Positions 46,866 to 56,335 of a stretch of 64,000 nucleotides of DNA are shown here, piece by piece; positions within the stretch are counted from its first letter, which is position 1, and each line of letters begins with the position of its first letter. The stretch is from NCBI GenBank assembly GCA_020073375.1, contig JAIQFG010000038.1:43276-107275 (forward strand). Direction: 5' to 3'. The notes beneath the pieces were generated by a model that was given only the letters and a program-made list of their open reading frames with translations, was not told where the DNA came from and searched no databases. This DNA is from Terriglobia bacterium. GTDB lineage: Bacteria > Acidobacteriota > Terriglobia > Acidiferrales > UBA7541. The position numbers and the translations under genes were made by a program.

Positions 46866-46947
46866 GTAGGACACACACTCCTGTCTGTCCGGTTTAGATG
46901 CTCGGCGCCGCTAGTCTAAACCGGACAGACAAGAGTGTCTGTCCTAC
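46866..46947. repeat. 33-bp inverted repeat, GTAGGACA family
   Basis: Arms at 46866-46898 and 46915-46947 match as reverse complements with two mismatches in 33. GTAGGACACACACTCCTGTC begins the left arm. The loop is 16 bases. Each arm also folds alone via GGACAGAC/GTCTGTCC. It sits in the 365-base gap between the zinc-ribbon and DUF6986 genes, which holds no other visible feature. Confidence 0.93.
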
Positions 46948-47055
46948 AGCCGCATTTGAATGTTCCCCGGCCCGCGTTTAACATAGACGCCGTTTGTTTC
47001 ACATATTCCGGCGTTTCCGCGGATATTTCGCTCCATCGCCCAAGGGACGGAAAAA

Positions 47056-48495
47056 ATGAAGACCTCACTCACCGATTCGACGATTCGCGGCGCGCTGGCA
47101 ACGCTGGAAGAAGCCAACGTCTCCTTCTCCCGTCGGTATCCCGGCGAAACCGGCCGGCGCCAGCCGGTGCATTCCGTGTACGGCGGAGCGCATCTGTTCC
47201 ACGCAGGCATGGCCAGAAAACTCGGCGACATCGCGCTCGCCACACTCGAAGAGTACGCGCCGGATGCGTTTACGTTTGCGCGCATCATCGGTCTGCCCGG
47301 CACCGAAACGCTGCCGAAACCGGGAAAGCAGGGCGCCGCGGCAAAACGGTTCGCCAAGTCGCCCGAAAAGCTCCGCCAGGAAAATCGTGCGGCGTGGCTG
47401 GCACTTACGGTTTATGCCCTCGTGCGGGAAAAGCTGAGGCGCGAGCCGGTCGAGGATTTTCACATCGATTTTGAGGACGGCTACGGCAATCGCCCTGACG
47501 CCGAAGAGGACCACCACGCGATACTGGCCGCCGGAGAGGTGGCGCGCGGGTTCCAGGAAAATTCGCTGCCGCCCTTCATTGGCATCCGCATCAAGCCGTT
47601 TTCCGCGGAGTTGTCCGCGCGCAGCATCCGCACGCTCGATCTATTCTTGAGCGCATTGTGCGAGGCGACGGGGGGGCGTCTGCCGCAAAATTTTGTGGTC
47701 ACGCTGCCCAAGGTCACGATCCCGGAGCAAACGGCCGCGCTCGCAAAATTGCTGGAGACAACGGAGCCTGCACTGGGCCTTGAAAAAGGCGCCCTGAAAT
47801 TCGAGATCATGATCGAAACCACCCAGGCCGTTCTTAACCATCGTGGCGAATCGGCGCTGCCCCGGCTGTTGGAAGCTTCCGCCGGCCGCTGCACGGCTGC
47901 GATTTTCGGGACTTACGACTACACTGCGAGCTGCAGCATCACGGCCGCCTACCAGACCATGGGCCATCCCGCCTGCGATTTCGCCAAGCACATGATGCAG
48001 GTCGCCTTTGCCGGCACCGGCATTTGGCTTTCCGACGGCGCCACCAATATTCTTCCCGCGGCGCCACATCGCGCCGAAAAGGGCAAGCGGCTTACGCCCG
48101 CCCAGAAAAAGGAAAACCGCGACGTCGTCCACCGCGCCTGGCGGATGCACTATGCAGATATCCAGCATTCCCTCGCCACCGCCTACTACCAGGGCTGGGA
48201 CCTGCACCCGGCGCAGCTGCCCACTCGATATGCAGCCGTATTTTCATTTTTCCTCGAGGGCCTGGACTCCGCCGCCGCGCGGCTGAAAAATTTCGTCGAG
48301 AAAGCCGCCAAGGCCACGCTGGTCGGCGAAGTGTTTGACGACGCCGCCACCGGCCAGGGCCTGCTGAATTATTTCCTGCGCGCCATCAATTGCGGAGCCA
48401 TCAGCGAGGCCGAAGCGCAGCGCCTGACCGGAGTAACCCCCGAAGAATTGCACATGGGCTCGTTCCTGAGGATCCTGAAGAATCGGACGAAGTGA
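47056..48495 (+). CDS. DUF6986 protein, HpcH/HpaI aldolase-like
   Basis: 479 aa from ATG 47056. The C-terminal two-thirds show a citrate-lyase/aldolase TIM barrel: HIDFEDGYGNRPDAEEDHH (metal Asp/Glu), GIRIKPFSAE, EIMIETTQAV and GTYDYTASCSI. This resembles malate synthase and HpcH/HpaI enzymes, and I assign it to DUF6986 from memory. It faces the purine-degradation operon end to end, 174 bases apart. A glyoxylate-using lyase or synthase would make sense there; this is inference. Confidence 0.72.
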   Translation: MKTSLTDSTIRGALATLEEANVSFSRRYPGETGRRQPVHSVYGGAHLFHAGMARKLGDIALATLEEYAPDAFTFARIIGLPGTETLPKPGKQGAAAKRFAKSPEKLRQENRAAWLALTVYALVREKLRREPVEDFHIDFEDGYGNRPDAEEDHHAILAAGEVARGFQENSLPPFIGIRIKPFSAELSARSIRTLDLFLSALCEATGGRLPQNFVVTLPKVTIPEQTAALAKLLETTEPALGLEKGALKFEIMIETTQAVLNHRGESALPRLLEASAGRCTAAIFGTYDYTASCSITAAYQTMGHPACDFAKHMMQVAFAGTGIWLSDGATNILPAAPHRAEKGKRLTPAQKKENRDVVHRAWRMHYADIQHSLATAYYQGWDLHPAQLPTRYAAVFSFFLEGLDSAAARLKNFVEKAAKATLVGEVFDDAATGQGLLNYFLRAINCGAISEAEAQRLTGVTPEELHMGSFLRILKNRTK

Positions 48496-48540
48496 GAAGC
48501 GGCTAGCTTGCTGCGGCTTGGGCGCCAGCCAAAGTATGCC

Positions 48541-48619
48541 GTCATTCCGAACGAAGCGAGGAATCCCTCCTGGTTTGAAATTCAAGACAAGAGGGATTCC
48601 TCGCTTCGCTCGGAATGAC
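48541..48619. repeat. Inverted doublet, GTCATTCCGA family
   Basis: Arms at 48541-48569 and 48591-48619 pair over 29 bases with one mismatch. GTCATTCCGAACGAAGCGAG begins the left arm. It lies between the converging DUF6986 and HIU hydrolase genes, where it could act as a bidirectional terminator. Confidence 0.93.
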
Positions 48620-48669
48620 GGCGTTTTGGGGTGTCCGCCGAAATTGCAATGGCGATCTTGCCCCTGCCC

Positions 48670-49008
48670 TCAACTGCCGCGATACGTGGAAAATCCAAAC
48701 GGGCTGATTAGCAGCGGCACGTGGTAATGCGCCTCGGGGCGGGGAATTTCAAATACAATCGGAATTTCCGAGTAAAAAGTTTCTATCTTCAGATTTCTAA
48801 AATAGCCCCCGGCGTCGAACAGCAGGCGATACCCGCCCGGCAAAAGTTTCGCGTCGCCCATCAGCGTCCCACAACGGCCGTTAGCGTCCGTTACACCCGT
48901 TCCAATCGATTTCCACTCCGCGCCGGAGCGGAATTGCAGCTCGACCTGCATTCCGGAGGCCGGGCGGCCCAGGGAAGTATCGAGAACATGCGTGGTAATC
49001 GCGCTCAT
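48670..49008 (-). CDS. uraH: 5-hydroxyisourate hydrolase
   Basis: 112 aa transthyretin-like protein. ITTHVLDTSLGRPA at the N-terminus (His), VTDANGRCG, YHVPLLISPFGFSTYRGS at the C-terminus with the family's YRGS tail. Hydrolyses 5-hydroxyisourate to OHCU. Its ATG overlaps the uraD stop as ATGA, so translation is coupled. Last gene of the purine operon. Confidence 0.96.
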   Translation of the reverse strand: MSAITTHVLDTSLGRPASGMQVELQFRSGAEWKSIGTGVTDANGRCGTLMGDAKLLPGGYRLLFDAGGYFRNLKIETFYSEIPIVFEIPRPEAHYHVPLLISPFGFSTYRGS

Positions 49009-49520
49009 GAAGCCGCTTTTTCTCCTGCCAACAATTTTGCGAGGCGCAACTGCATGATCAATCTCTGCTGCTCCGCGGCGACAGGCAGTTCCCGCGCAGC
49101 GTCATTCTGCAGGCGCTGTTCCAGAATCGCAAGTATCTCGTCCGCCGTCCTTCCGGTCGCGCACACGAGGAAAATATAGCCGAATTTTTCGTAATACGCG
49201 CGATTTCCGCGCGCGAGGCGCGTCTTCACGTCTTCGGCGGCGGCTTGGGCGCCCGATTGCTCGCCTGCCGACCATCGTCGGTGAGTTTCCGAACCGCTCG
49301 CGGCCTGCTCCCCGATCTGCGGGTGTCGGCTGATTGCTTCGAGAATGTCCGCTTGATCCATTTCTTGCCAGGACTTGTCGGCGACTGAATGCAGCGCACC
49401 GGCGCTTTCGAATGGGCGCTTGGCCGCGACTTGTTTAGTCCAGCGAGCCGCCCCGCAACAATCGAGCAGCGCGGCTTCGGCAGCCGCCGCGGGCAGCGCG
49501 TTAAATTCCGCAAGCGTCAT
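49005..49520 (-). CDS. uraD: OHCU decarboxylase
   Basis: 171 aa. Conserved pattern HPQIGE after the helical N-terminus, and YIFLVCATGRTADEIL near the C-terminus identify 2-oxo-4-hydroxy-4-carboxy-5-ureidoimidazoline decarboxylase. Makes S-allantoin from OHCU. Starts two bases after the allantoicase stop. The catalytic His in the KxxxHPQIG region is present. Confidence 0.95.
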   Translation of the reverse strand: MTLAEFNALPAAAAEAALLDCCGAARWTKQVAAKRPFESAGALHSVADKSWQEMDQADILEAISRHPQIGEQAASGSETHRRWSAGEQSGAQAAAEDVKTRLARGNRAYYEKFGYIFLVCATGRTADEILAILEQRLQNDAARELPVAAEQQRLIMQLRLAKLLAGEKAAS

Positions 49521-49522
49521 CG

Positions 49523-50530
49523 TCAGGATCGCCCCTTCGCCAGGCTACCGAACAGCCGCAGCCGCGCCACGCCGCCATCCGGATAAATATGAAAGCGCGC
49601 GTGCGTCGCCTCGCCCGCGTCCAATACTTCCTTTTCGTAAATATGGAACGAGTCGGCCTTCAATTTTGAGTTCGGCAGAATTTCCTTCCAGGTAAGCGCC
49701 GCGAGAGCATCCGGATCGGTGAGGTTGCGAGCCGCGTTTGCAACTTCAAGCGAACAGCTATCCGGAAAATTCCCCTTGAAATAGGAAGTGTCGAGTTCGA
49801 TGCGGTGAATCCTGCCCGCCGCCCCCAGCCGGATCACGCACCAGTCGTGGCCGGGGCCGCGCCGTCGTCGCGTCTCCCAGCCATCGTGCATCCCGGTCGA
49901 GCGGCCCGGCTGGATCAGATTGTTGCGCGACCCGAAAAACATGTCGCTCGAAACAATCACCCACCCGCCGCGGTCGATGGCTGCAAGATCGATTTCACCG
50001 CCGACGCGCTCCACTTCGTGCCAATCGGGAATCACCTCGCCGTGAACGCGCAGCCGCGCCACGCCGCCATCCGGATAGATTTTCATTCGCAAATGCGTAA
50101 CGCGCCCGGAAGGCGAAATTGCAAACCGATTTTGCGAGTCTCCGTCAAGAGGCGATTTCGGAAGCAGCGTGTTCCATTTCGTGGGAGGGCCTTCCAGCAG
50201 CACCACGCTGGGCGAGCCGTCCACCGTGCAGGATTCCAGTTCGCAGGATTCGGGAAAGTTGCCCTTGAAATGCGCGGTATCCACAACCACGCCGTGAACC
50301 GCGCCCGGCAGCCCCAATTTCACGATGCACCAGTCGTAGCCGGGAGTCCGCCGCCGGCGCGTTTCCCAGCCGTCCATCCACTTGCCCAGGTCCGTGTACT
50401 TGTCCGCGATCCAGACCGGGGCCGCCGCTTTCAGCAAGTTTTCCTTGGGAGCGAAAAATTCGTCGTTGGCGGCAAGCACGCGGCCGCCCAGCCGCTCGGC
50501 GGCCAGATCGATGTAGTCGGTAAAATCCAT
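49523..50530 (-). CDS. alc: Allantoicase
   Basis: 335 aa made of two homologous jelly-roll repeats (about 1-165 and 175-335), each with GWETRRRRxPGxDWCxxxLG and HxxxxDTxxFKGNFPxSC. Splits allantoate into ureidoglycolate and urea. Its ATG overlaps the allB stop in a TGATG, showing coupling. Length agrees with the family. Confidence 0.96.
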   Translation of the reverse strand: MDFTDYIDLAAERLGGRVLAANDEFFAPKENLLKAAAPVWIADKYTDLGKWMDGWETRRRRTPGYDWCIVKLGLPGAVHGVVVDTAHFKGNFPESCELESCTVDGSPSVVLLEGPPTKWNTLLPKSPLDGDSQNRFAISPSGRVTHLRMKIYPDGGVARLRVHGEVIPDWHEVERVGGEIDLAAIDRGGWVIVSSDMFFGSRNNLIQPGRSTGMHDGWETRRRRGPGHDWCVIRLGAAGRIHRIELDTSYFKGNFPDSCSLEVANAARNLTDPDALAALTWKEILPNSKLKADSFHIYEKEVLDAGEATHARFHIYPDGGVARLRLFGSLAKGRS

Positions 50531-51891
50531 CAGCGTGGGCCTCGCCGCAGCAGCGCGCCGCGCGGAGATCCGAGGAACCGGCCTCGATCGTAAATCATCT
50601 CGCCTCCCAGAAACGTCGTTTCCACAACGCCGAGCAGCGACTCATTCAGGTAGGGCGTAAGTTTGTGGCGATGCTGCAGCATTTTGGATTTTACGACGAA
50701 ACTCTTTTCGGGATTCCAAACCACGATGTCGGCGTCGTAACCCGGCGCAATCGCGCCCTTGCTCGTCTCGAGCCCGGCGAGCTGCGCCGGCCCGCTGCAC
50801 ATCCACCGCGCCAGATGCCGCAGTGAATATTCCGTTCCGCTGAGCCGCGTCCAGATTGCGGGAAGCCCGAGTTGCAGCGATGCAATTCCGCCCCAGGCCC
50901 GAACAAAATCCCCTGATTTCACGCATTTCATGGACGGCGGGGATGGAGAGTGATCGGAGACGATGAAATCGAGAGCCCCTTCCCCCAGCCCCTTCCAAAG
51001 CTTTCGATTGTTCTCCGCGTCGCGAATGGGCGGCGCGCATTTGAATTCCGTTCGGCCATTTTCGATTGAGCCCGCCTCAAAAAAAAGATAATGCGGACAG
51101 GTTTCCGCAGTAAAGGGCAGGCCTTCTTGTTTCGCGCGCAGAATCAGGGGAATCGAAAGCTTCGAGGAGACATGGACGACGTGAATGTGCGATTTGAATT
51201 CGCGCGACAGGCGAATGAGCATCTCAATCGCCTTTGTTTCCGCGGCAGCCGGGCGCGACCGCAACCAGGTCTCGTATTTTTTAGGGTTGGCTTTCTGCAG
51301 TTTTTTTCCAGCTGCTTCAATGGGTCCAGGAAGTTCCGCATGCACCAGCAGGGGCAAGTTTATCGCCGCGAGAGCCGGCAGCGCCTCGCGCAGATCCGCT
51401 TCGTCCACATTTTCAAATTCCTGCACGCCCGAGGGAATCAGAAAGCACTTGAAACCGAACACGCCCGCGCGGTCCAGCGCGCTCAACTCTTTCGTGTTCC
51501 CCGGCACCACGCCGCCCCAAAACCCCACGTTCACCCAGCATTTCCCGCGCGCCGCCGCCCGCTTTTTCTCGAGTGCCGCAGCTGTTGTGGTTGCCGGAAT
51601 GTTGTTCAGAGGCATGTCGATCAGCGTGGTCACCCCGCCGGCCGCCGCCGCGCGAGTCGCGGTGTGAAAACCCTCCCAGTCGGCGCGCCCCGGCTCATTG
51701 ATGTGCACATGCGTGTCCACCAACCCGGGCATGACCACGGAATCTCCGGCGTCGTACAAATTCTTGGGGGAAGGAAATTCATTGTACCCGGTAATCGCCG
51801 TGATGGTGCCGCCGCGCAAATGCACGGTTGCGGCGACGATCCCCTCGGGCGTCAGGACGCGCTTGCTCCGGATCGCTGTAATCGTCTTCAT
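50530..51891 (-). CDS. allB: Allantoinase
   Basis: 453 aa amidohydrolase. GLVDTHVHINEPG (HxH), the lysine that is carbamylated in GFKCFLIPSG, LLVHAELPG, HVVHVSS and SDHSPSPP supply the two-metal centre. Opens the allantoin ring to allantoate. Dihydropyrimidinase is the main alternative, but the gene lies next to allantoicase. Its ATG overlaps the previous stop by ATGA. Confidence 0.94.
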   Translation of the reverse strand: MKTITAIRSKRVLTPEGIVAATVHLRGGTITAITGYNEFPSPKNLYDAGDSVVMPGLVDTHVHINEPGRADWEGFHTATRAAAAGGVTTLIDMPLNNIPATTTAAALEKKRAAARGKCWVNVGFWGGVVPGNTKELSALDRAGVFGFKCFLIPSGVQEFENVDEADLREALPALAAINLPLLVHAELPGPIEAAGKKLQKANPKKYETWLRSRPAAAETKAIEMLIRLSREFKSHIHVVHVSSKLSIPLILRAKQEGLPFTAETCPHYLFFEAGSIENGRTEFKCAPPIRDAENNRKLWKGLGEGALDFIVSDHSPSPPSMKCVKSGDFVRAWGGIASLQLGLPAIWTRLSGTEYSLRHLARWMCSGPAQLAGLETSKGAIAPGYDADIVVWNPEKSFVVKSKMLQHRHKLTPYLNESLLGVVETTFLGGEMIYDRGRFLGSPRGALLRRGPR

Positions 51892-52751
51892 CGGGCCAGC
51901 TGCATCAGGAATTCCGCGAGCAGATTTTGCGCGACGCGCAGGCGGTAACGCGCCGTCGAACGAATGTCATCGATCGGCGCAATCTCGTGCCCTAAGATGT
52001 CCTTGGTTGCGGCGATCAATTCGGGAGTGATTTTCTTGCCGCGGATCGACGCTTCCGCCCTCACCGCGCGCAGCACGATGGGCGCGACGCTGCCAAGTGC
52101 GATGCGAATGCCGCGCACAATACCGTCTTCCATCTGCGCTGCTCCCGCAAAACACACTTTGGAAATCGCCTGCGCCTTCCGCGTGCCCACCTTCCGGTAG
52201 TACTGCTTCCACGGCTCCGCGCGGCGCGGCAGGCGGATCGCGCGCAGCAATTCATCGGCCGCGATCTGCATTTTCTTATAGCCGGTGTGAAACCCATGAT
52301 ACGGCAGCCAGCGCACGCCGCGCTCGGAGACCAGTTCGACCTCCGCATCGTACACCAGCAGCGCAGGAGGCGAATCCGCGGCGGGCGAAGCGTTCACGAT
52401 ATTGCCGCCAATCGTGCCGCGATTCTGCGTGGCGATGCTGCCGGTTTCCCGCGCCGCCGTGCATAGCAGAGGAAATTCGGACTGCAGCCCGGGATGCCGC
52501 TGGATTTCCATGTAAGTTGTCAGCGCCCCAAGAATCACTGCACCGGAAGTCACTTCGACCCCGCGAAAATCCGCCAGCTTCGTCAGGCTCAGGAATTTCC
52601 TATGAGAAAGTTTTCCAGCCTCGAGCAGCACCATCAGGTCGGTGCCACCCGCGAACGGCTGCCATACACCCGGTTCGCGCCCCAGAATCGCAAGCGCTTC
52701 CGACAAATTCCCGGGAACGCGCAAATCGTAAGCCGGAATGTACGCTCTCAT
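51888..52751 (-). CDS. xdhB: Xanthine dehydrogenase FAD-binding subunit
   Basis: 287 aa from ATG 52751, overlapping the Fe-S subunit stop by ATGA; a frame beginning further upstream runs through that gene and was rejected. CO-dehydrogenase-flavoprotein-type FAD domain: FAGGTDLMV, TQNRGTIGGNIVNASPAAD, then a C-terminal domain. Passes electrons from the Fe-S clusters to FAD and on to the acceptor. Naming follows the E. coli three-subunit set. Confidence 0.93.
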   Translation of the reverse strand: MRAYIPAYDLRVPGNLSEALAILGREPGVWQPFAGGTDLMVLLEAGKLSHRKFLSLTKLADFRGVEVTSGAVILGALTTYMEIQRHPGLQSEFPLLCTAARETGSIATQNRGTIGGNIVNASPAADSPPALLVYDAEVELVSERGVRWLPYHGFHTGYKKMQIAADELLRAIRLPRRAEPWKQYYRKVGTRKAQAISKVCFAGAAQMEDGIVRGIRIALGSVAPIVLRAVRAEASIRGKKITPELIAATKDILGHEIAPIDDIRSTARYRLRVAQNLLAEFLMQLAR

Positions 52752-53251
52752 CGGTTCCCCGGCGATTTTTCCCTGCCCGATTCGCAAGCGCGCACCACGG
52801 AAGTGAAAATCTTCTGATAGCCGGTGCAGCGGCAGAGATTCCCCGCAAGCCCCTCGCGGATTTCCGCATCGCCGGGGTGCGGATGCCGGGCCAGGAGAGC
52901 CGCCGCGGCAATCACCATGCCCGGCGTGCAAATCCCGCATTGTGCGCCACCGCATTCCAGAAATGCGGATTGCACAGCACTCAGCTGATCGCCGCTGGCC
53001 ACGCCCTCGATGGTGTGAATTTCCGCTCCGTCCGCCTCTGCCGCGGGCACCAGGCAGCTATTGACGATCGCGCCGTTCATGAGCAGCGCGCACGCTCCGC
53101 ACTCGCCTTCGCCGCACCCTTCCTTCGTACCCGTTAGGCGCATCTCCCCGCGAATCACGTCCAGCAGCCGCGCCAGCGGGTACACGCGCGCGCTCCGCCA
53201 CTCGCCATTTACCAGGCACGCGATCTCTATTTTTTCAACGGTCTCAGACAA
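52748..53251 (-). CDS. xdhC: Xanthine dehydrogenase 2Fe-2S subunit
   Basis: 167 aa with two [2Fe-2S] clusters. The plant ferredoxin type in the N-terminal half ([15 protein letters not shown]...CLVPA) and the second in [12 protein letters not shown] plus CRCTGY near the C-terminus. Carries electrons from the molybdenum centre to FAD. Overlaps the Mo-subunit gene by eight bases and the FAD gene by ATGA. Confidence 0.95.
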   Translation of the reverse strand: MSETVEKIEIACLVNGEWRSARVYPLARLLDVIRGEMRLTGTKEGCGEGECGACALLMNGAIVNSCLVPAAEADGAEIHTIEGVASGDQLSAVQSAFLECGGAQCGICTPGMVIAAAALLARHPHPGDAEIREGLAGNLCRCTGYQKIFTSVVRACESGREKSPGNR

Positions 53252-55481
53252 GCGCGCCCGCCTTTTCGGCCATCGCTTCCATCAGCACTTCGGGAGTCGC
53301 GGGAATTTCACGCAGGGAAATCCCGGTGGCATTCTCGATGGCGTTCAGGATTGCCGGCGCGGGCCCGTCCATCGGCAATTCGCCGATTCCTTTTGCGCCG
53401 TGCGGGCCAAACGGGTATGGCTGTTCCTCAAAAAATACGCGAATCGGAGGAATGTCCGCCGCCGTGGGCATGATGTAGTTGGTCATCTGCCCGTTGGCCA
53501 TGCGTCCTTCGCGCCACACGACGTTTTCATACAGCGACATTCCAATGGCCTGCGCCACGCCTCCCTCGATTTGTCCCGCGGCCAGCACCGGATGAATCAC
53601 CTTGCCAATTTCCTGCACGGCAACGAAATCGGAGACGCGCGCCTCATACGTAACCGTGTCCACGGCAACTTCCGCGACGTACACGGCCCACGCATACGTG
53701 CCGTAGGCATCTCCACTGTACGTCGTGTCGTCCCAGTGCAGGCCGGGTGGCGGCTCGTACTTGGCGCGGGCTCGCAGTGTCCCGCGTGTTTCGATGTAGC
53801 GCTTGCACGCGCGCACGAATTCATCCTCTGTGCACGCGTCGCAGAGCAGGCCGCTCTCCACGAGAGTGTTTTTCAGGTTGAGGGCGGCCTTCTCCACCAA
53901 ATTTCCAACCACCATTGACGTCCGCGAAGCCACCGTGGGCCCGCTATTCGGCACCGCGCCGGTATCGGGCTGCGCGACATCGATCCGGTCGTACGAAATA
54001 CCCAGCGCGTCCGCCGCAATCTGCGAAAAAATCGTATTCGCACCCTGCCCGATTTCCGTGCTGGCCGCCAGGACCCGCACGCAGCCTTCGGCCGTGGCCT
54101 CGACCTCCACCACCGACGCGAGATACACCTCGCCCGAGCCGGTAAATCCCGCTCCGTGCATGAACGAGGAAAACCCGATGCCGCGCTTCACGGTCGCGCC
54201 GGGATTTTCCTTCTCGAATCGGGCGCGCTTGGCGTGGTAATCGCTTTCCTTGAAAGCGCGGTCGAGCAGCCCGCTGAAGTTCACATCCTCGTGAATGATT
54301 TGTCCCGTTGCCGTGGTCTGATCCTTGCGCAGGAAATTTCGCCGGCGCAATTCTTCGGGCGTCAAGTTCACGGCACGCGCGACTTGATCCAAGTGGCGCT
54401 CGATTGCAAAAACACTTTGCGGCGCGCCAAACCCGCGAAATGCGCCGTGCGGCGGCGCGTTGGTCGCCACGGCCTGCGACCGAATGCGCACGTTGGGGCA
54501 AACATAAGGCCCGGCGGAATGAATCGTGGCGCGCGACAGGACCACGGCGCTGAGCGTCGCGTAGGCGCCGCCGTCGATCGCCAGATCGATGTCCATGGCC
54601 ACCAGCTTGCCGTCGCGTGTCACTCCCGTGCGGTGCCGCGTCCGCGAGGGGTGCCGCTTGGTTGTGGCCACCATGTCTTCCGCGCGGTCGTACACAATTT
54701 TTACGCGCTTGCCCGATTTCCACGCCAGCAGCGCGGCATGCGCCGCAATCATCGACGGATATTCTTCCTTGCCGCCGAATCCGCCGCCGGTTTCCGCCTG
54801 AATCACGCGGATCTTTTCCGCCGGCAATCCGAACAGCGGCATCAGGGCCTTGTGCACATAGTATGGGCATTGCAGCGAACCCCACACCGTCACTCCATCG
54901 GTGGGATTCGCCACGGCGATCATGCCTTGATTTTCAATGTACAGTTGCTCCTGCGCGCCGGTCCGGTATTCGCCCTCGACAATCACATCGGCGGCGGCCC
55001 ACGCGCTATCCACGTCCCCTTTATCCACGTGGTACGCTTTCAACACGTTGTCCTCGCCCCAAACGATCGTGCCCTTGGCCAGCGAATCCTCGATCGTGAA
55101 CACGGCTGGCATCGCTTCGACGTCAATGCGCACAGCCCGCCGCGCTTCCTCCAACAAATACTTATCGGGATGCGCCAGCAGAACGACGGGCTCCTCGGGG
55201 TGGTTGATGAATTCGGAAGCCAGGCACGGCTGGTCGTGCAGGATCAGCGCGATTTCATTCGCGCCGGGAATATCTTTCGCCGTTACGATCGTAAATTCGT
55301 TCCACGGAATTCCATCGCCATAGCGAATCCCCAGAATGCGGCCCCGCGCGACGCTGCTGCGCACGGTGACGCCGTGGACCATGTCCGGAAAGGCCAGGTC
55401 GTCCACGTACCGGGCGCGGCCGGTGACTTTTTCCCGCCCTTCTTTCCGCTCCACGGAATGTCCAATATATTTTTCTTCCAT
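53244..55481 (-). CDS. xdhA: Xanthine dehydrogenase molybdenum-binding subunit
   Basis: 745 aa from ATG 55481; an upstream Met at 55541 would overlap guaD and was not used. Signature regions: GGGFGGKEEYPSM (Mo-cofactor Gln/Glu), PPHGAFRGFGAPQ (Arg in the purine pocket), EIGQGANTIFSQIAADALG, and KGIGELPM with the active-site Glu. Oxidises hypoxanthine and xanthine. Related purine or nicotinate hydroxylases are possible, but the operon context favours xanthine. Confidence 0.92.
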   Translation of the reverse strand: MEEKYIGHSVERKEGREKVTGRARYVDDLAFPDMVHGVTVRSSVARGRILGIRYGDGIPWNEFTIVTAKDIPGANEIALILHDQPCLASEFINHPEEPVVLLAHPDKYLLEEARRAVRIDVEAMPAVFTIEDSLAKGTIVWGEDNVLKAYHVDKGDVDSAWAAADVIVEGEYRTGAQEQLYIENQGMIAVANPTDGVTVWGSLQCPYYVHKALMPLFGLPAEKIRVIQAETGGGFGGKEEYPSMIAAHAALLAWKSGKRVKIVYDRAEDMVATTKRHPSRTRHRTGVTRDGKLVAMDIDLAIDGGAYATLSAVVLSRATIHSAGPYVCPNVRIRSQAVATNAPPHGAFRGFGAPQSVFAIERHLDQVARAVNLTPEELRRRNFLRKDQTTATGQIIHEDVNFSGLLDRAFKESDYHAKRARFEKENPGATVKRGIGFSSFMHGAGFTGSGEVYLASVVEVEATAEGCVRVLAASTEIGQGANTIFSQIAADALGISYDRIDVAQPDTGAVPNSGPTVASRTSMVVGNLVEKAALNLKNTLVESGLLCDACTEDEFVRACKRYIETRGTLRARAKYEPPPGLHWDDTTYSGDAYGTYAWAVYVAEVAVDTVTYEARVSDFVAVQEIGKVIHPVLAAGQIEGGVAQAIGMSLYENVVWREGRMANGQMTNYIMPTAADIPPIRVFFEEQPYPFGPHGAKGIGELPMDGPAPAILNAIENATGISLREIPATPEVLMEAMAEKAGALV

Positions 55482-55507
55482 TTGCGGTTGTCCTGTTCGG
55501 CCGCGCG

Positions 55508-55975
55508 TCAATATCGGATTCTGTCGTCCTTTTGCACCCACGCGCGAAACGGTTCCAGGCCCGCCTCGCGCATCATCCCCTCGAACGGTATCCGCCGCCC
55601 GGCATGAGGGCGCTTCAATTCTTCATAGATGAAGGAATCGTCGAACCCCGCGCCTGCGGCGTCGCTGGCGGTTGCGGCAAAGTACACCCGGTCCGGCCGC
55701 GCCCAATAGATCGCCCCCAGGCACATAGGGCACGGTTCGCAGCTGGTGTAAATTTCGCAGCCGGTCAATTGGAATGTATTCAGGGCGCGGCAAGCCTCAC
55801 GAATCGCGGTCACTTCCGCGTGCGCCGTGGGGTCATTTGTCGATGTCACCGAATTTGCTCCGGCCGCGATGATCCGGTCCTGCTTCACGATAATCGCGGC
55901 AAACGGCCCGCCCTTGCCGGAGCGGACGTTCTCCACGGCCAGCCGGATGGCTTCCTGCATGAAGGCATTGTTCAT
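55508..55975 (-). CDS. guaD: Guanine deaminase
   Basis: 155 aa from ATG 55975. Zinc deaminase motif HAEVTAIREA and PCPMCLGAIYWA, and the C-terminal GFDDSFIYEEL closely follow the B. subtilis GuaD pattern known to me, including TSCEPCPMCLGAIYWARP. Converts guanine to xanthine, feeding xanthine dehydrogenase 26 bases downstream. A TadA-type tRNA deaminase is less likely because of the length and C-terminal motif. First gene of the operon. Confidence 0.93.
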   Translation of the reverse strand: MNNAFMQEAIRLAVENVRSGKGGPFAAIIVKQDRIIAAGANSVTSTNDPTAHAEVTAIREACRALNTFQLTGCEIYTSCEPCPMCLGAIYWARPDRVYFAATASDAAGAGFDDSFIYEELKRPHAGRRIPFEGMMREAGLEPFRAWVQKDDRIRY

Positions 55976-56335
55976 CGGTCGTGCCCTGCGTTGCACTCGG
56001 ACACGCCAAATTGTACCGGAAAAGCACATTCCGGCGTTTGCTGTTTTCTAATGCGCTACATCGCTTTTCTGTATTCTGATCTTCGAATGGACAATCCCGA
56101 ATTTGCGTGTAAAAATGTACATTCTGCTGGCTGTTCTGCAGGATACGGAATGAATGGATATGACGCGACGGCGCCGTGGATTCTGGGCCCGAAGCGTCCG
56201 TTGCGTGGAAACCATTTATTCTCTGTCGTGGCCCTCTCGAACGAAACTCTCGAAATTGGGTGTAATGCGTAGTTCGTCTCGGATTTCCGATGCTGCGCGT
56301 GTGCCGCGCGGCCTGCGTCTAAGGGAGGCAGCTTC
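55976..56335. other. Divergent promoter region guaD / pntAA
   Basis: 360 bases without a gene. Around 56108-56125 it contains TGTA-N6-TACA (TGTAAAAATGTACA), a possible regulator site. The region near 56035-56115 is more AT-rich. A GGGAGGCAG ribosome site precedes the pntAA ATG. Confidence 0.5.
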
